The notes below the pieces were generated by a model. It saw only the letters and a list, made by a program, of their open reading frames with translations. It did no database searches and was not told the origin of the DNA. The position numbers and the translations under genes are program-made. From assembly GCA_004552155.1 (NCBI GenBank), contig SFPF01000084.1:1-20622 (forward strand): a stretch of 20,622 nucleotides of DNA. Reading direction: 5' to 3'. Origin of the DNA: Bacteroidales bacterium (GTDB taxonomy: Bacteria; Bacteroidota; Bacteroidia; Bacteroidales; Bacteroidaceae). Positions 7,975 through 17,016 of this stretch are shown here, one piece after another (the first letter of the stretch is position 1; each line of letters starts with the position of its first letter).

Positions 7975-9572
7975 TTATCTCATGACCAGTTTGCCGTTCT
8001 GAATGAATACGCCTTGCTTGGGAGCGCGGGGCAAAAGTCTGCCGCTGAGGTCGTAGCAAGCGGAAGCGGCTGAAGCGGCCGACGCGCCGGCATGATGGAT
8101 TTCATGGATGCCTGTGTCGATGTCTTCCTGCTTTTGGTAAACGCGCACCCAGTCAAACTGCGTCTCGTAAGTGAAACTCGTGTCGGCAGGCTTGGCCCAC
8201 GCGCCGCTGCCCACGCTCTGATTGAGAATGAGATAGAAGGGGGCATCGAAGGGCCACTGCCCATCTTCAAGTTCGCTCTGTTTGGTGCTCTTGAGATAGC
8301 TCCACATCTTCTTGCCGTCAACATACCAAGTGATGGACGTGGGGTCCCATTCCACGGCAAAGATGTGCCAATAATCGTAGTCCAAGCCTTCCATATAGCG
8401 GCTATTGCCACCTTTTTTCAGGTTATAGGTCCAGTTGGTGTGGACAGTGCCATAGGCGCGGTCTTCCGTATCGATAGTTTCCCAGATGTCTATTTCACCA
8501 TTGTTGGGCCAGCCGAGGCTGTTGTCGGTGGGCATCATCCAGAAGGCGGGGAAGTTGCCAATGTGCTGGGTGGTCTTGATGCGCGCCTCTGCCCTGCCCC
8601 ACTTGAAGTCGAACTTGCCCTGCGTCTTGATGCCGCCCGTGAGCATTTCGGCGGGGTCGGTCTCCGTGTCAGGGTTGGGGATAGCGAGGCAATGCAATGC
8701 GCCGTCGGCGCAGTAGACGACAAGAGGAGAGTCGGAGCACCAGCGGTTCCAGGTAGCCCCCTGGCGTTCCGTACGCTTCCACCATTCGCTGGAAGGCTCG
8801 CCTGTGCCGTCGAACTCATCGCTGAACACCAGCACGCGGGCCGCCTCGTTGGTGTCGTCGCGCTGCCATTCGCCGGAAATAAATACGGAGTCAGTAATGT
8901 ATTCGCCGGCAATCGTTATTTCTGTAACGTTGGCCCAAGGAAGGACTTCCTTTTTCCACTCATTTTCGCCGCAGCGCACAAGCAGCCCTTCGGGGCAATG
9001 CCAACCAGCCTGCGAGGTGGCATAGAAAGTGAAGTCGCGCCCCTTGTCAGTGCTATTGGGCATGGCACCACCTTCTGCGCTGCTCCAAATGTAGCCGTGG
9101 CGGGTGTCGATACTGAGGGCAACCTGCTCGGGGAAAGCCTCTTCGAGTTTGGCGAAGCAAGCGGCGCTGTCGGGCTGTACGTTTTCATTCTCGGAGATGA
9201 CCCATGTAGAGCCATTGTCGGCGGCGTTCCAAATGCTGACGGGATAGGGCAGCTGCGGCGCGGCGCAAAGGTAGTGGAGGTTACCGGGATAGGAGCAGAG
9301 GGTGAAGCCTTCGCCGTTTTTGGCAAACTCCACGGCAACGGGCTTGGCCTGCATCTTTGCAGAGGCCGTAGAGGGGTTGTTGGGGGTATGGCCCACGGCA
9401 AGGAACTTCTCTGCCCCTATGTTGTAAACGTACCATTTGCCCCGGAAGTTTACTATCATCCAACTGCTGGAAGGGCCTTGTCGTCGGAAAGTTCTTCAAG
9501 GGAAGAAATCTGCGCTGGCATCGAAAGCCCCGCTGTGAGCAGGATAAGGAGAAGGATTAGTTTTTTGTTCAT
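7975..9572 (-). CDS. Secreted glycoside hydrolase family 16 enzyme (laminarinase/beta-glucanase type), frame broken near 9474
   Basis: ATG 9572 starts a signal peptide of about 20 residues ending SMPAQ, then ISSLEELSDDKA. Here the frame changes, and the protein resumes about ...SSSWMIVNFRGKWYVYNIG. A short N-terminal segment seems to be lost. The middle region (about 190 residues) has repeated W/YNIG-type features reminiscent of a carbohydrate-binding module, not firmly identified. The GH16 domain starts at LVFSDEFDG and contains NGEIDIWETID, where the two Glu of ExDxxE are nucleophile and acid/base. GNFPAFWMMP and YHIFAVEWDP are further family blocks. The last 30 residues (YDLSGRLLP...GVFIQNGK) resemble Bacteroidetes C-terminal sorting-type tails. 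Substrate is probably a beta-1,3 or mixed-linkage glucan, but family 16 is too diverse to be sure. It stands alone, with no SusC/D pair nearby. Confidence 0.85.
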
Positions 9573-9738
9573 AGCGTCTTAGGTTTTTATAAATAATATA
9601 TATGGCGGGTTCTATAAATTCCCACCGTAAAAAATTGCAATAATGTTGGGTTGACGTTTTGTCATCTTTTGTTTTCTTTTCGGTCTAAATCGTAAGTCTC
9701 ATCGGTCACGTAGCCCGCTACGCTCCCTCTTCAACTAT

Positions 9739-11815
9739 TCATTTGTCCGACAGTTCATACTCCAGCGTGCCCGCCTCCGTGAGTTGCTTGTGGGTGAGGC
9801 GGAAACCCTTGTGGGGCTTGCCGCCGAGGCGCACGGCGGAAATGTGGCGCGTGTCGGTCCAAGAGGCGCCGGGGGCGGTGATGACGAGTTGCTCCCTGCC
9901 GCCGCAAAGGGCGGGGTCGAGGCGCAGGGTGACGCGGGAAAACACGGGGGCGGTGAGCGTGTAGGACGGGTCGCCCGGCACGTCGGGATAGAAACCTATC
10001 ATCGAGAATACGGCCCATGCCGACATGGTGCCCGTGTCGTCGTTGCCGGGAATGCCGTCGGGCTGCGTGGTGAAATGTTTGCGGAGCAGGCTGCGCGTGA
10101 GGTCCTGCGTGCGCCATGCCTCGCCTTTGATACGCGAGAAGAGATAGGGATAGGCAATGTCGGGCTCGTTGGCGGGGTCGTAAAGCCCCTTGTCGAAAAT
10201 GGCTTGCAAGTTGGCGGTGAATTTTTTCCGGGGCTCGGCTCGAAGTTCTCACCCTGGCGGGGGTTGAAAGGCGCGAGGAAGGAGCCGTCGGGCAGCAGGG
10301 GACGGAGCGTGCCGTATTCGGCACTGAAGTATTTGCGCCAGCCGAGGGCACGTTGGCGGAAGAGCCGGGCATCATCGGCCTTGCCCAAGGCTTCTGCCCA
10401 AAGGGCGAGGGCGTTATCGGCCACATAGTATTCGAGAGCGTGGCTCACGGAGTTGTCGAACTCGCTCTTGAGCGGCACGTAGCCGAGGCGCATATAGTCG
10501 TCGTTGTCGGGACGCATGGGATTGTCCTTGCCTGGTGTGAGGGCACTGCGGCGGGCGGCGGCGTAGGCGGCCTCAACGTCGAAATCGCGCAGGCCTTTGA
10601 GATAACTGTCTGCAAGGACGGGAATGGCGGGGTCGCCTTCCATCGTGAACGTTTCGCGTCCGTAAAGTTCCCATTTCGGCAGCCAACCCCACTCCTTAGC
10701 CATGCCCGCCATAGAGCGCAGCATGTCGGCCTGCCGCTCGGGATAAACGAGCGAGAGCAGCTGGTGGACGTTGCGGTAGGTGTCCCAGAGGGAGAACACG
10801 GTGTAGCGGTTGTGCCCCGCAGCGATGCCGTCGCCCTCCATCAGGGGGTAGCGTCCGTCGGTGTCCTGCAAGATGTTGGGGTGGAGGAGCAGATGATAGA
10901 GCGCAGTGTAGAACACGGTCTTTTCTTCCTCCGTGCCACCCTCTACGAGTATGCGCGAAAGGTCGGCGTTCCATTTTTCCTCAGCCTCGGCGCGGACTTG
11001 GTCAAAGGTCTTGCCCGAAAGTTCGGCTTCGAGATTGCGCCGCGCTCCTTCGATGCTGACGAATGATACGCCCAGGCGCACCTCAACCTGTTCGCCCGTT
11101 GCGGCATCGAAACTGAACCATGCGCCGATGTCGTCGCCCGAGAGGTCTTTGGCGTAGCGCGTATAGAGTTTATATTTATTGTCATCGGGGTCCCATTCTG
11201 CTGCGCATCGTAGCAGAACGTGCCGAGGAGTTTGGTGCCGACCACCTCGTTCGGCGCGGTGCGGCGCAGCGTGGCACCCGTTTCGTTGGTAAGTCCCTCG
11301 CCGAGGTTGAGCAAGATGTGCGAACGTCCGCCGGGGAAGGTGTAGCGGTGGACGGCGCAGCGCGGCGTGGCGGTGACCTCCGTTTTCACGCCGTAGCGCG
11401 TGAGGGTATTAGTGTAATAGCCAGGGCGCGCCTGCTCGGCAGTGTAGACGGAACCGTATTGGCGGAAATCCACGCAGAGCGTATCGGCCACAGTGGGCAT
11501 CACGAGCAGCGAACCGAGGTCGGGGCAGCCCACGCCGCTGAGGTTCACATGGGAATAGCCCGTGAAGAACACGTTGTGGAATTCGTAAGGCGTGCTCCAC
11601 CAGCGGCTGTCCTTGTCGTATTTGTTTTGGTCGGAGCCCATCACGTTGAACGGCACGACGCTCATCATGCCGCTCGGGCAAACCGCGCCGGGATTGCAGG
11701 TGCCGAAGTTGGTGGTGCCGATGAAGGGGTTGACATAGTCCACCGGCCTCTTCTCGGCAAAGCAGCACGACAGGGAAAGCAAGGCTGCAAAAAGGGAAAG
11801 GCTGAATTTTCTCAT
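9739..11815 (-). CDS. GH92 exo-alpha-mannosidase, frame broken twice (near 11202 and 10230)
   Basis: Calcium-dependent exo-acting alpha-mannosidase, probably periplasmic. ATG 11815 opens a signal peptide (MRKFSLSLFAALLSLSCC), which may be lipoprotein-like because of the Cys pair. Family blocks are VDYVNPFIGT, FTGYSHVNLSGVG, YTVFSLWDTYRN, GWLPKWELYGRE, NDDYMRLGYVPL and SVSHALEYYVAD, then near the C terminus the catalytic-base region DGIPGNDDTGTMSAW. The frame changes after GTFCYDAQ, resuming at AEWDPDDNKYKLYTRY with about 30 residues lacking. It changes again after ENFEPSPG, resuming at KKFTANLQAIFDKG. The second gap removes the segment that in relatives holds FHEGNAWNYTF, which I recall as containing the catalytic acid. 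About 692 codons remain against about 750. It is last in the GH20-MFS-GH130-GH92 locus. Confidence 0.92.
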
Positions 11816-11827
11816 AAAATAGAAATC

Positions 11828-11909
11828 AAGTAGGGGCGTTTTGCACAGCGCCCGGTTAATGATTGCCTTTCGGCGCAAAGGGCGGGCGTTTTGCAATACG
11901 CCCCTACTT
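11828..11909. repeat. Long inverted repeat between GH130 and GH92
   Basis: AAGTAGGGGCGT (11828-11839) is perfectly complementary to ACGCCCCTACTT (11898-11909). The interior holds further GC-rich partial complements (GCGCCC and GGGCGGGCG) and a TTTTGC direct repeat next to each arm. It fills nearly all of the 98-bp gap between GH130 and GH92. The GTAGGGGCG...CGCCCCTAC pattern resembles dispersed palindromic elements found between genes in many Bacteroides. It could form a hairpin in the transcript that separates GH130 and GH92 expression. Confidence 0.75.
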
Positions 11910-11913
11910 TTAA

Positions 11914-12824
11914 TTACTGCTTTTTCAAAAACTCAATGATTTCGGAGATATGACCAAACGCCATGCCTACGCAGGTATCTGCCGCGCCGTAGTAAACGGC
12001 CACGCGGTCGCCCTCGTGCAGGGCAGCGCAGGGAAACACCACGTTGGGCACATCACCGCAAAGTTCATAGGGAGCTGCGGGCGCGAGAAGGTATTCCATG
12101 GAGCGGTGCAGCACCTTGGTGGGGTCGGCAAGGTCGAGCAGGACGGCACCCATAGAGTAGCGGAAGCCATTGCACGTCTGGATCACGCCGTGGTAGAACA
12201 TCAACCAACCCTCGTCGGTGCGGATAGGCACGGTGCCCGCGCCGATTTTGAGGCACTGCCATGCGCTCTGCTCAAAGGGCACGGTCTTCATCACGCTGCG
12301 GTGTTCGCCCCAATACTTCATGTCGGGGCTGAAGCTGATGTAAATGTCGCCGAAAGGCGTGTGGCCGCTGTCGCTCGGACGCGACAGCATGGCGTATTTG
12401 CCATTAATCTTTTCGGGGAAAAGCACGCCGTTGCGGTTGAAGGGGAGGAAGGCATTTTCGCATTGATAGAACGTCTGGAAGTCGAACGTATAGGCAATGC
12501 CGATGGTGGGGCCATGGTAGCCGTTGCACCAGGTCACCCAGTGTCGATCATCTCCGTATTGCCGGGCACGAACTTTATCGGCTCGTGGTTGATGTCCCAG
12601 TGGATGCCGTCTTTGGAGAAGCCGGCAAAGATATTCATTTGCACGCGCTTGTTGTCGCAGCGGAACACGCCGGCAAAGCCGTCGCCGAAGCGCACTACGG
12701 CGCTGTTGAAGATGCTGTTGGAAGAGGGAATGTCGTAGCGGCCGATAACAGGGTTTTCGGTGTAACGCCACATAATGTCTTTGGAGCCGGCGGGACGCTC
12801 CTGCCAAGGTATGGGTGTAAGCAT
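11914..12824 (-). CDS. GH130 beta-1,4-mannosyl phosphorylase (probably Man-GlcNAc type), frame broken near 12546
   Basis: Phosphorolyses beta-1,4-mannosyl bonds to mannose-1-phosphate, without a signal peptide and so cytosolic. ATG 12824 gives MLTPIPWQERPAGSKDIMWRY, matching Bacteroides relatives. Blocks are NPVIGRYDIPSSNSIFNSAV, GFAGVFRCDN, WCNGYHGPTIG, NAFLPFNRNGVLFP, YAMLSRPSD and GWLMFYHG. The frame shifts between GNTEMI and DRHWVTW; relatives have about 14 residues there, including a DPR motif that I recall as carrying the catalytic Asp. The GATCGA at the junction may be residual microhomology. The MFS permease gene ends 12 bp upstream, so the two are co-transcribed. The neighbours support N-glycan core disaccharide as substrate. 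About 303 codons are left of about 320. Confidence 0.92.
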
Positions 12825-12836
12825 GATATTAGATAT

Positions 12837-14168
12837 TTATTGGTTGTTGGTTTCTTTGAACGGTGCGAAATATGTGATGAGGAAGGAGGGAATGGTGGCG
12901 AAGAGCACGAAGATGAAGAAGGGCTCGTAGCCTCCGGGCTTGTCGAACCACACGCCCAGCTGCTCGCACAGCCAGCCGCTCATCATGCCCGGCAGCATCA
13001 CGCCTAAGTTCATTATGCCCGAAGCAAAGGCGTAGTGCGCCATCTGGCTCTTGCCCGGAGCCACCTGCTGCATCATATAGAGCGTGAGCCCCACGAAGCC
13101 GAAGCCGTAGCCGAAATATTCGAAGACGATGCCTGAACAGATTAGCCACTCATTGGTGGGCTGGGTGATGGAAAATATTGTATAGATGACGAAGGGTATA
13201 TTGAAGGCGCAGCAAAGAATGAACAAGGCGCGGCGCAGGCCGATGGCCTTGATGAAATAGCCTGCCAGGATAGAACCGCCCACAAAGGCTGCCGCGCCAT
13301 AAGTGCCGTAGAAAAGGCCGATGGTGTCGACATCTAAGCCCAAGCCGCCTTCTGCACGCGAGGCTTTGAGAAAGAGCGGCACTATTTTCATCACGAAGCC
13401 TTCGGCAAAGCGGTAGAGAATGATGAAGAAGATGTAGTAGACGATGTGTTTCTTTCTGAAAAAGTCTGCCAGCATGTCCCACGACTCTATGGCCGTTTGG
13501 CGCACCGACGTGACGCAACGCCTCGGCGCGGAGCCGGGCAGCATGAGGGAGTGGTACAGACTGAGCAGCACCATGATTGCGCCGAGCGCGGCGATGATGA
13601 TGGTCCAGGCGTACTGGTTGGCGGTGAACTCGCTCTGTCCGCCCGCCACGAAATGCTTGATGAGTTTGCCCGCGCAGAACACCAAACCGCCCGTCGCCAC
13701 GATTTTGGCAATATTATAGAATGCGCCCTGCCAGCCGATATAGGCCGCCTGCTGCCCTTCGTCCAGCTCGCTCATATACACGCCGTCGCAGGCGATGTCG
13801 TGCGTGGCACCGCTGAAACCGATGACGGCGAGGAGGGCGATGGCAATGGTGAAGAAATTGGGCAAGCCCAGGGAGAACGCCACCAGCCCGAAGGTGACGC
13901 CCGAGACCATTTGCGTGAGCACCACCCAAAACTTCTTGGTCTTGAACAATTCGAGGAACGGGCTCCATAGCGGTTTGAGCGTGTAGGGCAGGAGGATAAG
14001 CGATGTCCAGAACGTGATGAGCGTCTTGTCCACGCCCAAGCCTTCAAACATCAGGACGGTCACCATATTGAGCACCACAAAAGGCAGCCCCATGGCAAAA
14101 TACGCCGTCGGCACCCACGTTATCGGGCTACGGCTCTTCTTCTTTTCTAAAACTACGTCTTTTTGCAT
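12837..14168 (-). CDS. MFS (AmpG-like) permease, probable importer of mannosyl-GlcNAc or related glycan fragment
   Basis: The protein of 443 residues has about twelve membrane segments and an unbroken frame. The N terminus is WVPTAYFAMGLPFVVLNMVTV. Charged and polar blocks such as LKPLWSPFLELFKTKKFWV and HDIACDGVYMSEL follow the AmpG/MFS pattern, and a larger cytoplasmic loop lies near residues 220-250. It is placed between GH20 (upstream) and GH130 (12 bp downstream). That is the position of the sugar transporter in the Bacteroides N-glycan mannosyl-GlcNAc cluster, so the substrate is inferred from context. The start at 14168 follows an inverted repeat-rich gap. Confidence 0.85.
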   Translation of the reverse strand: MQKDVVLEKKKSRSPITWVPTAYFAMGLPFVVLNMVTVLMFEGLGVDKTLITFWTSLILLPYTLKPLWSPFLELFKTKKFWVVLTQMVSGVTFGLVAFSLGLPNFFTIAIALLAVIGFSGATHDIACDGVYMSELDEGQQAAYIGWQGAFYNIAKIVATGGLVFCAGKLIKHFVAGGQSEFTANQYAWTIIIAALGAIMVLLSLYHSLMLPGSAPRRCVTSVRQTAIESWDMLADFFRKKHIVYYIFFIILYRFAEGFVMKIVPLFLKASRAEGGLGLDVDTIGLFYGTYGAAAFVGGSILAGYFIKAIGLRRALFILCCAFNIPFVIYTIFSITQPTNEWLICSGIVFEYFGYGFGFVGLTLYMMQQVAPGKSQMAHYAFASGIMNLGVMLPGMMSGWLCEQLGVWFDKPGGYEPFFIFVLFATIPSFLITYFAPFKETNNQ

Positions 14169-14195
14169 CGTATGGGATTTAAGGATTTCATTTTT

Positions 14196-14304
14196 AGTAG
14201 ACGAGTTTACAAGTAAACGAGTAGACGAGATAGAAATGTCTTGGTAATTGTTCTATACGAGAAACTTGTCTCGTTTACTTGTTTACTCGTTTACTTGTTT
14301 ACTC
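14196..14304. repeat. Inverted pair of GTAAACGAG-type dispersed repeats
   Basis: The left arm (14196-14230) is built of GTAGACGAG, GTTTACAAG and GTAAACGAG units. The right arm (14259-14304) carries the complement, CTCGTTTACTTG repeated. Both arms show a roughly 9-bp sub-period. The same units recur at 15915-15988, 17017-17151 and in short form near 19784. The stop codon of GH20 (TAA, 14301-14299) is made by the right arm, so the repeat reaches into the 3' end of that gene. Confidence 0.75.
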
Positions 14305-15875
14305 AAAAACATGCTTGCCATAGCTTACGCCCATCAGTTCGTAAAGCTCTGCTTCGCCTTGCAGGCGATTGCGGAAATCGGGATAGGAGCGGCGCGGCTG
14401 CGGCGTCCAGCCCGCTTCGGCCACGGCGGCGAGGCGCGGCAGCATCAGATACTCCACCGTTGCCGCATCCTCTACCCATTCTGTCCAGAAATTGGCCTGC
14501 ACGCCGAGATATTTTGCTTGCAAATCGGCAGGCACATCTTTGGCGGGCACATAATTATATACCGCCTCTACGGTCTCCGTGCCGTGGCCCTGCGAGCGCG
14601 GTTCCGTGGCGAGCGGCGACTGGCGGCGGTTGATGTAATAGGGAATTTGCGGCGAAAGGATTGTGTTGAACCCGCGCCCTGCGGCATCGCGTGCCGCGCC
14701 GTCCGCGCCAATCCAAGCCATTATGGCGATGTCCTTGCCAAGCGGCTGCGTGTTGCCGTGCAACACTTCGTTCCAGAAAATCAGCTTGCGCTGCTTTTCC
14801 AGCGGCTGCCGGGCGATGTGCTGCTGCAATTTATGATAAAAGTCGATTTGTAGGTCGCGATACTTCTCAGAGCCTATCTCTTTCAGACGCGCCTGGCACA
14901 GCGCGTTGCGCTCCCACTTGTCCGTGGGACATTCGTCGCCGCCGAGATGAATGTAGCCGAAGGGGAAAAGCGCGGCGAGCTCGTCAATCACGTCGCAGGC
15001 AAACTGCACGGCGCGCGGCTCCGCCACATTGATCACGTCGGCCGAAACGCCCTGCCACAGCCACACCTCGTGCGGCTGCTCGGGGTCGCAGGCAAGAAAT
15101 TCGGGATAGGCCGCCACGGCCAATGAAACGCGCGGCGGCATAAGCCACTATCTCCTTGACATCTTCGTGCGTATAAAAGCCGCCGTAACGCTGCCCGTCG
15201 GGCTTAACGTCGCCCCAGCCGAGCACCTTGCTGTTGCGCCATGCGCCCACTTCCGTGAGGCGCGGATATTTCTTTATCTCTATGCGCCAGCCTTGATCTT
15301 CGGTCAGGTGCCAGTGGAAGCGGTTCATTTTATAAACCGACATCAAGTCGAGCACGCGCTTTATGGCTTCCTTACCATAGAAATGGCGGCCCTCATCGAG
15401 CATGAAGCCGCGCCAGGCAAAGCGTGGGGCATCGCTGATGCGCACGTTGGGGACGGTCCAAACCGTTTTGATGTCCATGCAGGGCTGCCCTGCCATGACG
15501 GAGCGGGGAAACAGCTGCTTGAAAGTTTGAAGGGCATAGAAGAAACCGGCAGGCTGTGCGGCCGAGATGCGCACCTTGCCGCCCGCCACCTCGAGCGTAT
15601 ATGCCTCGCTTGCCAAGGCTGCATCGAGCGAGAGCGTCATCGTAGCGGAACTCTTCTTCGTGCGCTGCACGTCCATGGCCGTGGCGGTGCAAAACTCATG
15701 GGAAAAACGGCTCACCACAGCCTCAACCTCTGCCGAAGCTTTCGAGTCCAGACGTATGGTAAATTTCTTCGCGAAACTGCTCGTGCCGCCGCACAGCTCC
15801 ATGCGAGGAAACGGCCGCACTCGCGGCCTGGCAGATATAAAGCAGGGTCGCCAAAAGGAAAAAGCGTGTCTTCAT
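14299..15875 (-). CDS. Secreted GH20 beta-N-acetylhexosaminidase, frame broken near 15125 and 15815
   Basis: Removes terminal beta-GlcNAc/GalNAc by substrate-assisted catalysis. ATG 15875 begins a signal peptide (MKTRFFLLATLLYICQ, Ala-rich cleavage region). The mature N terminus reads ELCGGTSSFAKKF in a different frame, so a small indel or deletion lies around 15805-15830. The GH20b-like domain is followed by the barrel: RFAWRGFMLDEGRHFYGKE, MNRFHWHLTEDQGWRIEIKK and the catalytic pair in HLGGDEC. Between AYAAARFI and SLAVAAYPEF about 12 residues with the family motif IPEIDMPGH are missing and the frame changes. TTCAT at 15127-15123 fits both flanks, so a 38-bp deletion between TTCAT repeats would explain it. 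First gene of the glycan locus; about 525 codons remain. Confidence 0.92.
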
Positions 15876-15914
15876 GGTAAAGGATAAGGGATAGATTTCT
15901 ATTGATATTATCTT

Positions 15915-15988
15915 GTAGGCGGGTTTACAAGTAAAAGGGTAAGACGAGGCAGGAATGCTTACTTGTTTACTCGTCTGCTTGTTTGCCG
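15915..15988. repeat. Second inverted pair of GTAAACGAG-type repeats
   Basis: GTTTACAAGTAAAAGGGTAA and following bases (from 15922) face CTTACTTGTTTACTCGTC and following bases (to 15988), in the same arm order as the element at 14196-14304. The sequences are more diverged. It occupies the gap between the nadA 3' end and the GH20 5' end and stops six bases short of the nadA stop codon. Confidence 0.65.
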
Positions 15989-15993
15989 GACTC

Positions 15994-16992
15994 TTACAGC
16001 CCGAGCTGCTCCGAGAGTTGCAGCATATGGTTGATGGGGCGCACGGCTGCCTTGGCGATGTCGGCAGGCACTTCCACTGTGGGCCATTCGTAGCGCAGGG
16101 TGTTGTAGACCTTCTTGAGCGTCACGAGTTTCATGAAGTTGCATTCGTTGCAGCCGCAGGTGCTGTCGTCGGGCGGCACGGGTATGAACTGCTTGTCGGG
16201 GCATTGCTTCTGCATTTCGTGCAAGATGCCGCTTTCCGTCACCACGAGGAAGGTCTTCGTGTCGGCGGTGACGGCATATTTGAGCAAGGCGGCGGTAGAC
16301 CCCACCACGTCTGCCAGTTTCACAATCGGGCCCCTGCACTCGGGGTGAACCAGCACCTTAGCTTCGGGATATTGCTGCTTGAGCGCAACGAGCTTTTCCA
16401 CCGAAAAGCGTTCGTGCACGTGGCACGCGCCGTCCCAGAGGAGCATGTTGCGCCCCGTGATGCTGTTGATATATGCGCCGAGGTTGCGGTCGGGGCCGAA
16501 GATAATCTTCTCGTCCTTCGGGAAACTCTCCACAATCTGCTTGGCGTTGCCGGAAGTGACCACAACGTCCGTCACCGCCTTTGTGGCAGCGGAGGTATTG
16601 ACGTAGGAAATCACCGTATGGTCGGGGTGGCTGTGCACAAATTCGGCGAACTCCTTTGCCGGACAACTTTCAGCCAGCGAGCAGGTGGCGTTGAGGTCGG
16701 GAATGAGCACTTTCTTTTCGGGACAGAGAATTTTATTGGTTTCGCCCATGAAGTGCACGCCGCACATCACGATGATGTCCGCGTCAGTCTTGGCAGCCTT
16801 GCGTGCTAGGGCGAGGCTGTCGCCGATAAAGTCGGCGATGTCCTGAATAACGCCTTCGGTATAATAGTGTGCCAGGATTATGGCATTTTTTTCTTGGCAC
16901 AATTTGCGGATTTCGGCTTTGAGGTCTATGCCTTCGGGTACAGGCTCGTCGATATAGCCGAGCGTTTTCCAAGTTTCTTTAATTGTGGTCAT
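15994..16992 (-). CDS. nadA: Quinolinate synthase, 4Fe-4S enzyme of NAD synthesis
   Basis: Condenses iminoaspartate with dihydroxyacetone phosphate to quinolinate. Three conserved Cys that bind the cluster are visible in VMCGVHFMGET (about residue 77), HPECRGPIV (about 200) and CGCNECNFM (about 290). The typical NAIILAHYYT and GDSLALARKA blocks are near the N terminus. The start at 16992 gives MTTIKETWKTLGY; a start four codons upstream (17004) is possible. About 332 residues, full length, one frame. nadB and nadC are not adjacent. The gene lies downstream of mutS, separated by a 160-bp repeat-filled gap, so it probably has its own promoter, which I could not identify with confidence. Confidence 0.97.
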   Translation of the reverse strand: MTTIKETWKTLGYIDEPVPEGIDLKAEIRKLCQEKNAIILAHYYTEGVIQDIADFIGDSLALARKAAKTDADIIVMCGVHFMGETNKILCPEKKVLIPDLNATCSLAESCPAKEFAEFVHSHPDHTVISYVNTSAATKAVTDVVVTSGNAKQIVESFPKDEKIIFGPDRNLGAYINSITGRNMLLWDGACHVHERFSVEKLVALKQQYPEAKVLVHPECRGPIVKLADVVGSTAALLKYAVTADTKTFLVVTESGILHEMQKQCPDKQFIPVPPDDSTCGCNECNFMKLVTLKKVYNTLRYEWPTVEVPADIAKAAVRPINHMLQLSEQLGL

Positions 16993-17016
16993 AGGGATAT
17001 ACAATATTATATATAT

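Noticed and set aside
8092..9582. 496-codon plus-strand frame opposite GH16
   Set aside because: It is an antisense shadow: the minus strand encodes the conserved GH16 motifs, and the plus-strand translation has none.
9573..9738. Promoter or riboswitch in the GH16/GH92 gap
   Set aside because: No TAnnTTTG element or convincing structured RNA was found on either strand; only a weak GGCGGG/CCCACC pairing is present.
3781..15830. Programmed frameshifting as an explanation of the breaks
   Set aside because: A ribosomal frameshift cannot supply the conserved residues that are missing from the DNA, and there is no shared slippery sequence at the junctions.
9739..15875. Ordinary pseudogene decay limited to the glycan locus
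   Set aside because: purL and truA show the same kind of break, and the flanks contain no scattered stop codons or further erosion.
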